This document shows, one piece after another, positions 44,707 through 54,339 of a DNA stretch of 64,000 bases. Origin of the DNA: Sphingomonas sp. IC081 (GTDB lineage: Bacteria; Pseudomonadota; Alphaproteobacteria; Sphingomonadales; Sphingomonadaceae); the NCBI RefSeq assembly GCF_006874585.1, contig NZ_CP029761.1, positions 1,685,001 to 1,749,000 on the forward strand, in the 5' to 3' direction. A program made the position numbers and the translations under genes. Within the stretch, counting starts at the first letter, position 1; each line of letters begins with the position of its first letter. The notes beneath the pieces were generated by a model. That model worked only from the letters and a program-made list of their open reading frames with translations. It did not search any database and had not been told where the DNA came from.

Positions 44707-45639
44707 TCAGGGTATTGGCGTAACCTGCTGGTATAGGTGCTGGATATTGTCTGGTCTGGCGAGATCGTGACCCGGGCTCATCACGGCGGCAGCGCCAGCA
44801 GCAATTCCGAAGCGGAACGCTTCGGCCGTATCCCAGCCGATCGAGATCGCAAAGAGCATGGCGGAGAGGAAACTGTCACCGGCGCCAACCGCACTTTTCG
44901 CCTCTATGGAGGCGGCCGGCAGAAAAAGCTGTCCGGTGGCAGTGGCAAGGATTGCGCCGTCATGGCCCATGGTCACGGCGACATGCGCGGCTTGTCCCGA
45001 TCGAACGATTTCCATTGCGGCATTGGCGATCTCGTCGGGTGTCGCGAGTTTCTGGCCGGTGAATTGCCGCAACTCGCCGATGCTGGGTTTTACGAGAAAG
45101 ATGCGGCCTTCCTGAAGGCCACCCTTGAGACCGGGCCCTGAACTGTCGAGCACAACCGGGATATTGCGTCGGTGCATCAGCGCCGCGACCTGACCGTAGA
45201 AGTCACCGGGCATACCCCGGGGTAGCGAACCGCTTAGGACCATGAATTTGCACTGCGCGTTTTCAAGCTGGGCAAGACACGCCTGCCATTCGACAGGCTG
45301 GATTGTCGGGCCGGGCGGGACGAAGCGGAATTCCTTGCCGCTTTCGATCTCCAGCACGGCAGATGCAACGCGGGTGTGGCCCGCGATGGTGATGCGATTG
45401 CGAACAAGCTGATGAAGGTCGAGCAGGCCGTCGAGCGCATCGCCCGTTGCGCCACCCGCCATATAATAGTTTCGAGCATTGCCGCCGAGGCGGACGAAGA
45501 CCCGGGCGACGTTGATGCCGCCACCGCCTGGGCTGTAAAACTCGGATTTTGTCCGCATCTTGCGCGTGTGGAACATGCGATCGACTTCGTAGGCGACGTC
45601 GATCGTGGGGTTCAGCGTCAGGGTGGCAATGTTCGTCAT
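44707..45639 (-). CDS. PfkB-family sugar kinase (1-phosphofructokinase-like)
   Basis: This 310-residue cytoplasmic kinase has the PfkB start TLTLNPTIDVAYEVD and the first signature SPGGGGINVARVFVRLGG. The second signature, with the catalytic Asp, is KSAVGAGDSFLSAMLFAI near residue 250. The substrate is probably a phosphorylated hexose such as fructose-6-phosphate or fructose-1-phosphate. The ATG at 45639 begins right at the conserved sequence. It is divergent from the MBL-fold gene. Kinases of this kind often neighbour PHA and stress clusters. Confidence 0.88.
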   Translation of the reverse strand: MTNIATLTLNPTIDVAYEVDRMFHTRKMRTKSEFYSPGGGGINVARVFVRLGGNARNYYMAGGATGDALDGLLDLHQLVRNRITIAGHTRVASAVLEIESGKEFRFVPPGPTIQPVEWQACLAQLENAQCKFMVLSGSLPRGMPGDFYGQVAALMHRRNIPVVLDSSGPGLKGGLQEGRIFLVKPSIGELRQFTGQKLATPDEIANAAMEIVRSGQAAHVAVTMGHDGAILATATGQLFLPAASIEAKSAVGAGDSFLSAMLFAISIGWDTAEAFRFGIAAGAAAVMSPGHDLARPDNIQHLYQQVTPIP

Positions 45640-45872
45640 TCTGCCATTGAGCGGGCCGGCCGCATTCCGGTCTATCCGCAATATCCCCAATTCAACCGGC
45701 CCATATTCGCGGATGTGATCGAGGATCGACGACGTCGCGGTCAGCGCGATGTGCTCGGCCAGTACGGCAATGCCAGTTGACGCGGCCCACTACGGGATAT
45801 CTCGCATAGCTCGAGTTATAGGGGTGTCTAAGGGTCGGACTGTTGCAGACCAAGCAGGAGCAGAGTGAGCCG

Positions 45873-46523
45873 ATGAGTAACGAGCCCAAGATCACCTTCC
45901 ACGGCGCTGCAGGGACAGTCACCGGCTCGTGCATGGAACTGCACTATGGAGGGAGTACTGTGCTTATCGACTGCGGCCTTTTCCAGGGATCGCGGACTCT
46001 CGAAACGCTCAATCGGGACCCATTTTCATTCGATGTGCGCAGGATCGACGCGGTCGTGCTGACCCATGCGCATATCGATCACAGCGGGCTTCTGCCCAAG
46101 TTGTCGGCCGAGGGCTACCGTGGCCCGATCTACTGCACTCCCCAGACCAAGGATCTTCTCTACTACATGCTGCCGGATGCCGGACGGATCCAGGAGAGCG
46201 AAGCGGAGCGACGCAATCGTCGGCGTGATCGCAGGGATGAAGTGCCGTTCGAGCCGATCTACACCGAAGCGGATTCGATGGCCGCTTACAGCCTGTGCGA
46301 CACGGTCGAACTGAATGAGTGGTTCGAGCCGGTACCGGGCTTCAGGACCCGGTTTTGGAATGCAGGGCATATTCTGGGGTCAGCGTCGGCCGAGATGCAC
46401 GTCGGAGGCTCGCACCTATTGTTCTCGGGAGACCTTGGACCGCATCACAAGGCATTCCATGCGGATCCTGTCAACGGCGGCGTAAAAGTCGTCCATTGGG
46501 CGGAGCAAAACCAGGCCACTTGA
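45873..46523 (+). pseudogene. MBL-fold beta-CASP RNA nuclease, truncated
   Basis: The N-terminal 199 residues are native. They show GAAGTVTGSCMELHYGG, the zinc motif THAHIDHSGLLPKL (HxHxDH), GHILGSASAEMHV and FSGDLGPHHKAF. The sequence then runs into the IS21-family element, which adds about 17 unrelated residues before a stop. The family normally has about 450 residues with beta-CASP and RMMBL parts; those are missing, so this is a remnant. GGAG lies 11 bases before the ATG. Confidence 0.88.
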
Positions 46524-46583
46524 TCCGGGTGTTGGCGAGCGCCGGGAGGGCGTAGCCCGAGCGGGGGTCGCCAACACCCGGAT
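46523..46583. terminator. Long inverted repeat inside the IS, behind istB
   Basis: The arms ATCCGGGTGTTGGCGA and TCGCCAACACCCGGAT are perfect 16-bp complements around a 29-base loop. It lies between the IS end and the istB stop. It could stop transcription out of or into the element, although no U-tract is present. Confidence 0.5.
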
Positions 46584-46594
46584 TGCCGTTTCTG

Positions 46595-47362
46595 TCAGGG
46601 GTTGGGACGTGCTTTGCGTGCCTGGCTCTGGGCCAGGCGATAGCTCTCGCCGTTCATCTCGAGGATGCTGACGTGGTGGGTGAGCCGGTCGAGGAGCGCG
46701 CCTGTCAGGCGCTCGGAACCGAACGTCTCGGTCCATTCGTCGAACGGCAGGTTGCTGGTGATCAGCGTCGAGCCGCGTTCGTAGCGCTGTGAGATCAGCT
46801 CGAACAGCAGTTCCGCGCCGGTTTTGGAGAGGGGCACGAACCCCAGCTCATCGATGATGAGAAGCTTATAGCCGGTCATCTGCTTGTGTAAGCGCAGTAG
46901 GCGGCGTTCGTCGCGTGCCTCCATCATCTCGCTGACCAGCGCGGAAGCAGTGATGAACCCGACCGTCAGGCCCTTCTGGCAGGCCGCCAGGCCAAGACCG
47001 ATCGCGACATGGGTCTTGCCGGTCCCCGACGGGCCAAGGGCGATGACGTTCTCGCGACGGGTAATCCAGTCACAACGCGCCAGTTCGAGCACCTGCATCT
47101 TGTTGAGCTTCGGAATGGCGGCAAAGTCGAAGCTGTCGAGGCTCTTGGCGGCCGGGAACCGCGCGGCCTTGATCCGGCGCTCGACCATCCGGCGTTCCCG
47201 GTCGATCAGTTCCAGTTCGACAAGCCGAGCAAGGTAGCGGACATGATCTACGCCCTCTGCTGCGCATTGCCGGGCCAGCTTGTCATGCTCGCGCAGGAAG
47301 GTTGGCAGCTTGAGCGTCTTGAGGTGGCTGGCGAGCAGCAGTTCGGGAGCTTGGCTGCTCAT
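46595..47362 (-). CDS. istB: IS21-family helper ATPase IstB
   Basis: This 255-residue AAA+ ATPase has Walker A in ALGPSGTGKTHVAIGLG and Walker B in KLLIIDELGFVPL. The ATG at 47362 overlaps the istA stop (ATGA), which decides the start over a longer frame reaching into istA. Confidence 0.94.
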   Translation of the reverse strand: MSSQAPELLLASHLKTLKLPTFLREHDKLARQCAAEGVDHVRYLARLVELELIDRERRMVERRIKAARFPAAKSLDSFDFAAIPKLNKMQVLELARCDWITRRENVIALGPSGTGKTHVAIGLGLAACQKGLTVGFITASALVSEMMEARDERRLLRLHKQMTGYKLLIIDELGFVPLSKTGAELLFELISQRYERGSTLITSNLPFDEWTETFGSERLTGALLDRLTHHVSILEMNGESYRLAQSQARKARPNP

Positions 47363-48849
47363 GCCGCTGCTCCGCCGGTCAACAGCCGCATGTACGAGCG
47401 CGCCGATGTTGTCTCCACTCTGGCCCTGGGCAGGTAGGGATAGATCGCCATGTCCAGTCGGGGCGGGCGGCGCTCCACCCGGCATAACAGGAGATGCTTC
47501 ACCGCATCGAAGCCGATCGCGCCCATATCAAGGGCCTGCTTCACCGCGCCATGCAGATCGGCCAGAGCGAAGCTCTCCAGCAGGCGCAGTACCTGCACAT
47601 ATTCGCGCCGGCCATGCTTGCCCATGCGCGTCTCCATCAGCCGGCGCAGCGTTGTAAATACCTCGGGCAGGTCCCAGCCCTGCAATGGTGCGGCCTGATC
47701 GAGGGCATTGATCTTCTGTTCGATCAGGGGAAGGTAATGGATCGGATCGAAGATCACATCCTCGCGCTCGTAGCTGCGCACATGGCGGGCAATGATCTCG
47801 CCCCGGCAACCGATCACCACCTCGTCGACATAGCCCCTGATCCACACCTCCTGGTGGCCGAAGCGCACCGGCACCGAGTAATCGTTGGTCCGGTAACGCA
47901 CCAGCGCCTGCGATGAGACCTGGCCGCTGGTCTGGTCACAGGCCTCGAAGGGGGAAGCCGGCAGTTCCTGCATCGCCGCCAGATCGCGCCGCAGCCTCTC
48001 GCCAATCGTCTCACTCTCGCCCCGCAGCCGGTCGTTCTGCCGTTTGCGGCATTGCTCCTCGAGCCACAGGTTGAACGCCTCCCATGTCGGGAACCGGGGG
48101 ATCGGCACCATGAAGTTGCGCCGGCAATAGCCGACAAGGCCTTCAACGCCGCCCTTATCGTTACCCTTGCCGGGGCGGCCGTAACGATCACGGATCAGGT
48201 AGTGCGACAGGAAGGCGCTGAACAGCCTCGCGCGCAGCCGCGTCCCGTCAGGCAGGATCTTCGAGACCAGGCAGCGGTCGTTGTCGTAGACGATCGACAG
48301 CGGCACCGCGCCGAAGAACGCAAAGGCGTGGACATGGCCGTCCATCCAGGCCTCGGCAACGGCAGCCGGATAGGCGCGTACGTAGCAGGCGTCGCTGTGC
48401 GGCAGATCGAGCACGAAGAAGTGCGCCTTCTGCTCCACCCCGCCGATCTCGACCAGAGCTTCTCCAAAATCTGCCTGCCCATGGCCGGGTGCGTGTGCCA
48501 GCGGCACGAACATCTCCCGGCTGCGCTGATCCCGATCCCGGATGTAATCCTTGATGATCGTGTAGCCTCCGGTGAAGCCATGCTCTTCGCGAAGGCGATC
48601 GAACACACGCTTCGCCGTATGGCGCTGCTTGCGCGGGACCGACCGGTCCCCATCCAGCCAGCCGTCGATGATCGGTATGAACGCTTCCAGCTTCGGTCGC
48701 CGCACCGGGGCGCTGCGACGGTAACCGGGCGGCTCGGAATACGACAGCATCTTGCGGACCGTGTCGCGCGATATGTTGAAATGCTTCGCTGCCGCCCGGG
48801 CGCTCATGCCGCCCGCGCAGGCAAGACGAACCTTCAGGTAAAGTTCCAC
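47359..48849 (-). CDS. istA: IS21-family transposase IstA
   Basis: This 496-residue DDE transposase has an N-terminal HTH (GMSARAAAKHFNISRDTVRK). The catalytic core has PGHGQADFGEALVEI (first Asp), LSIVYDNDRCLV (second Asp) and a Glu in GNDKGGVEGLVGY. It is complete and is coupled to istB. Confidence 0.94.
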   Translation of the reverse strand: MELYLKVRLACAGGMSARAAAKHFNISRDTVRKMLSYSEPPGYRRSAPVRRPKLEAFIPIIDGWLDGDRSVPRKQRHTAKRVFDRLREEHGFTGGYTIIKDYIRDRDQRSREMFVPLAHAPGHGQADFGEALVEIGGVEQKAHFFVLDLPHSDACYVRAYPAAVAEAWMDGHVHAFAFFGAVPLSIVYDNDRCLVSKILPDGTRLRARLFSAFLSHYLIRDRYGRPGKGNDKGGVEGLVGYCRRNFMVPIPRFPTWEAFNLWLEEQCRKRQNDRLRGESETIGERLRRDLAAMQELPASPFEACDQTSGQVSSQALVRYRTNDYSVPVRFGHQEVWIRGYVDEVVIGCRGEIIARHVRSYEREDVIFDPIHYLPLIEQKINALDQAAPLQGWDLPEVFTTLRRLMETRMGKHGRREYVQVLRLLESFALADLHGAVKQALDMGAIGFDAVKHLLLCRVERRPPRLDMAIYPYLPRARVETTSARSYMRLLTGGAAA

Positions 48850-48908
48850 GGTGTAAATCCCTCATCCCTCCTCGCCAGCATCGCGAAAAGGGAAAAAGTG
48901 GACGACTT

Positions 48909-49313
48909 TTACGCCGCCCGCAGCAGCACTTCGCCGCCGCTACCGTGGTCTAATTTTGCACCGCCGTTCTCAGCCTGCGTAACCGATTTCTGCCAGTCTT
49001 GAATAGCTATTTGCAGGCCTTGGGTGAAGGTTGTCTGGTTTTTGATCGCGACTTGTGTCAGCGCCTGCGCGCCGCCCACGTGGTACTGGAACTGACGCCA
49101 GAAGGCTTGTGCGGGCAGCGTGGCCAGTTCCTGCCAGTTCTTGGCCTTGAGCAGGTTTTCGATTTCTGCGCCGGACTCGGCAATGCCGTCTTTGCCTGCG
49201 CGCGTGGCGTTCTCCAACCATTGCTGGCCGTTTTCCTGCACCAGGCGCTGGAGGCGCAACTGCAGTTCCAGGTTCGCCTTGAACAGGTTGAGAGGGATGG
49301 TTTCATTGCTCAT
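48909..49313 (-). CDS. Phasin-family granule protein, 3' end altered by the IS
   Basis: This small amphipathic helical protein of 134 residues coats PHA granules. Typical phasin segments are NLFKANLELQLRLQRLVQEN and KNWQELATLPAQAFWRQFQY. The ATG is preceded by AAGGAG. About 129 residues are native; the last few codons and the stop come from the IS21-family element, so the natural C-terminus may be lost. The phasin core seems nearly complete, so it may still work. Confidence 0.85.
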   Translation of the reverse strand: MSNETIPLNLFKANLELQLRLQRLVQENGQQWLENATRAGKDGIAESGAEIENLLKAKNWQELATLPAQAFWRQFQYHVGGAQALTQVAIKNQTTFTQGLQIAIQDWQKSVTQAENGGAKLDHGSGGEVLLRAA

Positions 49314-49360
49314 GGTCAAACTCCTTACTGGGTTGAGTGCCCACTCGGGCGATCAAACGA

Positions 49361-50491
49361 TCAGGCCATCTGGCCGATCGTTTTGCGAAAGCGTGCCAAC
49401 GACAGGAAAAACAGCACCGTGCCGATCAGGGCCAGCGCCAGGAACGGCTGCCATACCGTCTCCAGGCCCGCGTCCCGGTAAAGGATGGCCTGGCTCAGTT
49501 CCACGAAATGGGTGGTGGGTGCGATCAGCATGATGTTCTGCACGATCTCGGGCATGCTTTCGCGGGGCGTGTCGCCGCCGGATAGCATCTGGAGCGGCAT
49601 GATGGTCAGCATCATCAGCATGCCGAACTGCGGCATGTTGCGCGCCAGCGTGGCGATGAATATGCCCATGGAGGTGGTGGCGAACAGGCTGAGGGCCGCG
49701 CCGGCGAAGAACAACACAATGGAGCCCTCGATGGGCACGCCCAGGATGCCGCGCACCATGAGGTTGAGGGACAGGAAGGAGGCGATCAGCACGACCAGGG
49801 CCATCGACCAGACCTTGGAGAGCATGATCTGCGCGGGTGTAACCGGCATCACCAGCAGGTGCTCGATGGTGCCGTGCTCGCGCTCCCGGATCAGCGCTGC
49901 GCCGGTCAGGATGATGGACAACAGCGTGATGTGGTTGATGATCTGCACCACCGAGCCGAACCAGGCCTTGTCCAGTGCCGGGTTGAAGCGTGCGCGCAAT
50001 GCCAGATCCACGGGTGGCGCGTCGGTGCCGCGGTAACGCTTGACGAACTCATTGACTTCGCCGGTGAAGATCTGCTGGATATAGCCACTGCCGGTGAAGG
50101 CCTGGCTCATGCGGGTGGCGTCGACATTGAGCTGCACGGCAGGCGATCGCCCCGCCAGCACGTCGCGCTGGAAGTTGGGCGGAATGACCAGAGCGAAGGT
50201 GTACAGCCCCGCGTCCATGCCCGGGTCCACGTCCCCATAGTCGATCATGGCCGGTGGCGTGAACTGCGGGGGGTAGAAGGCCGAGGCAACCCGCTGGGAC
50301 AGCGCCGAATTATCCTCGTCGACGATGGCGATGGGCGCGTTGTGCAGCGTCTCCGGCATGGACGTGGCCTTGGTGTAGACCGACGCGGTGAACACATAGA
50401 CGATGAGCACAAGCATCATCGGATCGCGCCACAGACTCCACAGCTCCTTGACACCAAGGTCGTAGATATTGGCCAGGTTTCTTCTGCGCAT
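49361..50491 (-). CDS. ABC-2 type permease
   Basis: This 376-residue membrane protein has one N-terminal helix, a large periplasmic region (about residues 45-180) and five or six C-terminal helices, the YhhJ/YbhR layout. It includes the conserved block REREHGTIEHLLVMPVTPAQ. It should pair with the RbbA-like ATPase-permease that precedes it by one base, and with the HlyD and outer-membrane factor upstream, to form an exporter. The substrate is unknown. Confidence 0.9.
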   Translation of the reverse strand: MRRRNLANIYDLGVKELWSLWRDPMMLVLIVYVFTASVYTKATSMPETLHNAPIAIVDEDNSALSQRVASAFYPPQFTPPAMIDYGDVDPGMDAGLYTFALVIPPNFQRDVLAGRSPAVQLNVDATRMSQAFTGSGYIQQIFTGEVNEFVKRYRGTDAPPVDLALRARFNPALDKAWFGSVVQIINHITLLSIILTGAALIREREHGTIEHLLVMPVTPAQIMLSKVWSMALVVLIASFLSLNLMVRGILGVPIEGSIVLFFAGAALSLFATTSMGIFIATLARNMPQFGMLMMLTIMPLQMLSGGDTPRESMPEIVQNIMLIAPTTHFVELSQAILYRDAGLETVWQPFLALALIGTVLFFLSLARFRKTIGQMA

Positions 50492-50492
50492 C

Positions 50493-53258
50493 TCAACGCT
50501 CCTGCTTCTTGAGTAGCAAAACAGCCACGCCGAGAATGACCGGAACCGAAATGAGCATCGACCACAGCGGCCCCGTCAGGTCGGCCAGGCCGAGTGATTT
50601 GTTGAACACGCCACGGCTGATGGAGATCATGTGCGTGGCGGGGTAGATCTCGCCGATGAACTTGCTGGAGCCTTCAAGCGAGGACACGGGATCCCTCAGG
50701 CCGGCGAACTGGGTGGCCGGAATGATGGTGCCGATCATGGCAAAGAACATGGCGGCGATCTGGCTGCGCGTGACGGCCGAGGCCAGCAGCCCCATGCCTG
50801 TCGCGGCGAAGGAGAAGATCAGCGCGGCCAGCGACAGGGTGAAGAAGCTGCCCGTGACCTGCACACCGAAGACGGTGACCGCGAGCAGGCTCATCAGCAG
50901 GAAGTTCACCATGGCCAGACCGACATAGGGCAGTTGCTTGCCAAGCAGGAACTCGATGCGCGTGACCGGCGTCACGTACAGATTGGTAATCGAGCCTGTC
51001 TCCTTCTCGCGCACCACCGCCAGCGCGGTCAGCATCGCCGGCAGCATGAGCAGCAACAGGGGAATCACCCCCGGCACCATGGCCGGCAGGCTCTTGACAT
51101 CGGGGTTGTAGCGAAAGCGTGTCTCGACGCTCGCATTTCCTGCGGCGCTGGCACCGCTGCGTTCGCTGGCCTGTACGAGCAGCCAGTGCTGGTGCATGCC
51201 CTGAACGTAGCCCTGGACGGTTTCCGCGCGTTGCGGCATGGCGCCGTCGATCCAGGCACCTATCTGCACGTTCTGGCCTCGCAACACATCGCGAGAGAAG
51301 CCAGGGGGGATCTCAATGGCCAGCGACAGTTCGCCGTTGCGCATGCGTCGATCAAGGTCCTCGTAGTCGATGATCGGCGCGTGCTCGGTGAAGTAGCGCG
51401 ATCCGGCCAAGTTCAGCGTGTAGTTCTGGCTAAGCGTGGTCTGGTCGCGATCGAGCACCGCATAGCTCAGGTCCTCGACGTCCATGGTGATGCCGAAGCC
51501 GATCACGAACATCAGCAGCAGCGAACCGCCCAGCGCCAGCGTGGCGCGTACCGGGTCCCGCTGCAATTCCAGCGTCTCGCGCCACAGATAGCTGAACATT
51601 CGCTGCAGACTGAAACCGCCAGAGCCGTGCCCGCCGTGTTCAGCGGGCGCCGCCGATGGTTGCTCCTCGTGATCGGCGGCCCCGGGCTGGCTGGCCGGCG
51701 CCGCCGTGCCGCCCTCGGCTTCGACGAGGTAGCCGATGAAGGCCTCTTCAAGGGTTTTGGCGCCGCGCTTCTCGACCAGTCTGGCGGGCACGTCGCTGTC
51801 GAGCACCTTGCCCGCATGCATCATCGACATGCGGTCGCAGCGCTCTGCCTCGTTCATGAAGTGGGTGGAAATGAAGATGGTCACCCTGTCCCGGCGCGAC
51901 AGTTCGGCAAGCAACCGCCAGAAGGCGTCACGCGCGACCGGATCGACGCCGGAGGTGGGTTCATCCAGGATCAACAGTTCGGGCTTGTGAACCATCGCCA
52001 CAGCGAGGGAGAGACGCTGGCGGATACCGAGCGGAAGTTGCTCGGGCAGCTCGTCCATGACCGGCTCGAGACTGAAGCGTTCCGCCATCTCGGTGACGCG
52101 GCCCGGTATTTCGTCGACCGGCACATGGAACAGCCGCGCATGCAGTTCGAGATTCTGCCGTACGGTCAGTTCGCCGTAGAGCGAGAAAGCCTGGCTCATA
52201 TAGCCAACCCGCCTGCGCGTCGCGATGTCGTGCGGATCGACCTCATGGCCAAACAGCCAGGCCCGCCCTTCGCTTGCCGGCAGCAGTCCGGTCAGCATCT
52301 TCATCGTCGTCGACTTGCCGCAGCCGTTTGAGCCGAGGAAACCGAAGATCTCGCCGCGGCGGATGCGGAAACTGACATGATCGACGGCGACGAAATCGCC
52401 GAAGCGCATGGTCAGCCCCTCCGCCTCGATGGCGATGTCATCCTCGTCGACGTCGAGCGGCGGGATGATGACCGGCTTGTGGCCGCGTTTCCTCTCTTCG
52501 GGCAACAGTTCGGCGAAGGCAGCTTCGAGATGATCCGTGCCGGTCCGCTCAAGGATTTGCGAAGGCGTGCCCGTAGCCAGGATCGCGCCATCATCCATCG
52601 CCACCAGCCAGTCGAACCGCTGCGCTTCGTCCATATAGGCCGTCGCCACGATCACGCTCATGCCGGGACGATCTTCGCGGATGCCGGCGATCAGATCCCA
52701 GAACTGCGCGCGCGCCAGCGGATCGACGCCGGTGGTCGGTTCGTCCAGGATCAGGAGATCGGGATCGTGGATCAGCGCGCAGCACAGGCCGAGCTTCTGC
52801 TTCATGCCACCCGACAGCTTGCCGGCAGGCCGCGACAGGAAGGAATAGAGCCCCGTGCTGCGGGTGAGCGCATCGATCCGGCGGCGGCGCTCGGACGCGC
52901 CATGACCGAAGAGACGGGCGAAGAACTGGAGATTTTCCTCGACAGACAGTGTCGGATAGAGGTTCCGTCCCAGACCCTGCGGCATATAGGCGATGCGCGG
53001 ACAGACGTCCTCGCGATGACGGCGGTCGGCCATATCGCCGCCGAGCACATGAACCGTCCCCTCCTGCACGGCGCGAGCGCCCGCGACCAGCGATAGCAGG
53101 CTCGACTTGCCGACCCCGTCGGGGCCGATCAGACCGATCATCCGGCCTGGGCTCAGGTTGAGGTCGATGCCGCGCAGGGCTTCCGCCTTGCCGTAGCGCA
53201 ACCGCACTCCGGCAAGGCGGACGACCGGTGGCCCCTGGGGGGGCGTGGGGGAAGCCAC
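50493..53258 (-). CDS. rbbA: RbbA-type ABC ATPase-permease fusion
   Basis: This 921-residue protein has two ABC domains followed by an ABC-2 permease. Domain 1 has Walker [10 protein letters not shown], signature LSGGMKQK and Walker [11 protein letters not shown]. Domain 2 has Walker [10 protein letters not shown], a degenerate signature LPLGIRQR and Walker [11 protein letters not shown]. The permease half has a periplasmic loop and six helices, with the [20 protein letters not shown] block. E. coli RbbA has this layout and was described as ribosome-associated, but in this operon an export role is more likely. A linker rich in Ala, Pro and His lies near residue 535. Confidence 0.92.
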   Translation of the reverse strand: MASPTPPQGPPVVRLAGVRLRYGKAEALRGIDLNLSPGRMIGLIGPDGVGKSSLLSLVAGARAVQEGTVHVLGGDMADRRHREDVCPRIAYMPQGLGRNLYPTLSVEENLQFFARLFGHGASERRRRIDALTRSTGLYSFLSRPAGKLSGGMKQKLGLCCALIHDPDLLILDEPTTGVDPLARAQFWDLIAGIREDRPGMSVIVATAYMDEAQRFDWLVAMDDGAILATGTPSQILERTGTDHLEAAFAELLPEERKRGHKPVIIPPLDVDEDDIAIEAEGLTMRFGDFVAVDHVSFRIRRGEIFGFLGSNGCGKSTTMKMLTGLLPASEGRAWLFGHEVDPHDIATRRRVGYMSQAFSLYGELTVRQNLELHARLFHVPVDEIPGRVTEMAERFSLEPVMDELPEQLPLGIRQRLSLAVAMVHKPELLILDEPTSGVDPVARDAFWRLLAELSRRDRVTIFISTHFMNEAERCDRMSMMHAGKVLDSDVPARLVEKRGAKTLEEAFIGYLVEAEGGTAAPASQPGAADHEEQPSAAPAEHGGHGSGGFSLQRMFSYLWRETLELQRDPVRATLALGGSLLLMFVIGFGITMDVEDLSYAVLDRDQTTLSQNYTLNLAGSRYFTEHAPIIDYEDLDRRMRNGELSLAIEIPPGFSRDVLRGQNVQIGAWIDGAMPQRAETVQGYVQGMHQHWLLVQASERSGASAAGNASVETRFRYNPDVKSLPAMVPGVIPLLLLMLPAMLTALAVVREKETGSITNLYVTPVTRIEFLLGKQLPYVGLAMVNFLLMSLLAVTVFGVQVTGSFFTLSLAALIFSFAATGMGLLASAVTRSQIAAMFFAMIGTIIPATQFAGLRDPVSSLEGSSKFIGEIYPATHMISISRGVFNKSLGLADLTGPLWSMLISVPVILGVAVLLLKKQER

Positions 53259-53262
53259 CGGC

Positions 53263-54339
53263 CTATTCCTTTACAAGGTTCGACAGCTTGTCCGGCCAGG
53301 CTGCCTGGGAATCGATCCGCACATAGGCCATGCCCGGCAGGCCTGTTTTTACCAGCGCGATATGGCGCTGGAGCAGCGCGGGATCGATCTTCGCCCGGAC
53401 GCGGAACATGAGCTTCTGGCGCTCGCTTTGCGTTTCGACCGTCTTGGGCGTGAACTGCGCGACATCGGCCACGAAACTGATCTTTGCAGGAATGACGACA
53501 TCGGGCGCGGCATCGAGCACCAGGCGAACCTCGCTGCCGATGCGCACGCGCCCCGCGACCGTTTCCGGCAGGAAGAAAGTCATATAGACGTCGGTCAGAT
53601 CGACGAGGTTCATGACCCGGCCGCCGCCGGCGACGACCTCGCCCGGCTGGGCAACCCGATACTGGATGCGGCCGCCGCGAGGCGCCTTGAGGTCGCTGTC
53701 GCGGATATCCGCCTCGATCCGCGCGATGGTTGCGCGCGCCGCATCGACATTGGATCGGGCGCCGATGACCTGGCTGCGCGCTGCGGCGATATTGGCGTCG
53801 GCCGACGCCAACTGCGCGCGCGCGGCTTCTACCGTGGCGGAAGCTCCTTCGACCGCCGCCTGGTTATCGTCGCGCTCCTGCGTCGGCGTGGCGCCTTCGC
53901 GCGCAAGCGTTTCCGACCGGCCAAGCCGCTTGCGGGCCGCATTGAGTTCGGCTTCCCGCTGGCGGACAGTGGCGAGCGCTGCCGCGCGTTCGCTCTGCCG
54001 CTGCCCCACCTGGGTTTGCGCGATCTGGACGGCATTGAGCGCCTGGGCGAGCTGCGCCTTCGCTTCAGAAAGCTGAGCAGAGAGCGTCTCGACATCCATA
54101 TGGGCGACGACCTCGCCGGCTTTCACCAACTGGCCTTCTTCGGCGACGATATCGCGGATGCGGCCCGGCGTTTTCGCCGAGATATCGATCTCGAGCGCTT
54201 CCAGCCGGCCATTGCCACTGACGATACCCTCCGGCAGGTCCGCGGGCCTGAGCAGCGACCAGAGGATCACGGCCACCGCCACGACCGCCGCGACGATCGC
54301 GCCCCTGATGAACCAGGTCTTGCCTGTCGTCTGCGTCAT
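53263..54339 (-). CDS. HlyD-family membrane fusion protein
   Basis: This 358-residue periplasmic adaptor has an N-terminal membrane helix ([20 protein letters not shown]), a split lipoyl domain ([15 protein letters not shown] and [20 protein letters not shown]), a long coiled-coil hairpin (about residues 75-200) and a beta-barrel end. It bridges the ABC pump and the outer-membrane factor. It overlaps the upstream gene by ATGA. Confidence 0.92.
   Translation of the reverse strand: MTQTTGKTWFIRGAIVAAVVAVAVILWSLLRPADLPEGIVSGNGRLEALEIDISAKTPGRIRDIVAEEGQLVKAGEVVAHMDVETLSAQLSEAKAQLAQALNAVQIAQTQVGQRQSERAAALATVRQREAELNAARKRLGRSETLAREGATPTQERDDNQAAVEGASATVEAARAQLASADANIAAARSQVIGARSNVDAARATIARIEADIRDSDLKAPRGGRIQYRVAQPGEVVAGGGRVMNLVDLTDVYMTFFLPETVAGRVRIGSEVRLVLDAAPDVVIPAKISFVADVAQFTPKTVETQSERQKLMFRVRAKIDPALLQRHIALVKTGLPGMAYVRIDSQAAWPDKLSNLVKE

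Larger units (their letters stand above)
46469..48925 (-). mobile_element. Second IS21-family insertion sequence (2457 bp)
   Basis: The ends read TGTCAACGGCGGCGTAAAAG on the left and, in reverse complement, TGCTGCGGGCGGCGTAAAAG on the right. They share GGCGGCGTAAAAGTCGTCCA. The element carries intact istB and istA. The flanks (GGATCC left, GCACTT right) do not match, so no target duplication is present. Genes on both sides (MBL nuclease and phasin) are cut. It is clearly different from the first IS21 element in sequence. Confidence 0.88.

Noticed and set aside
46469..48925. Treating the second IS21 element as a copy of the first
   Set aside because: Both belong to the same family, but their terminal repeats and both proteins differ clearly, so they are different insertion sequences.
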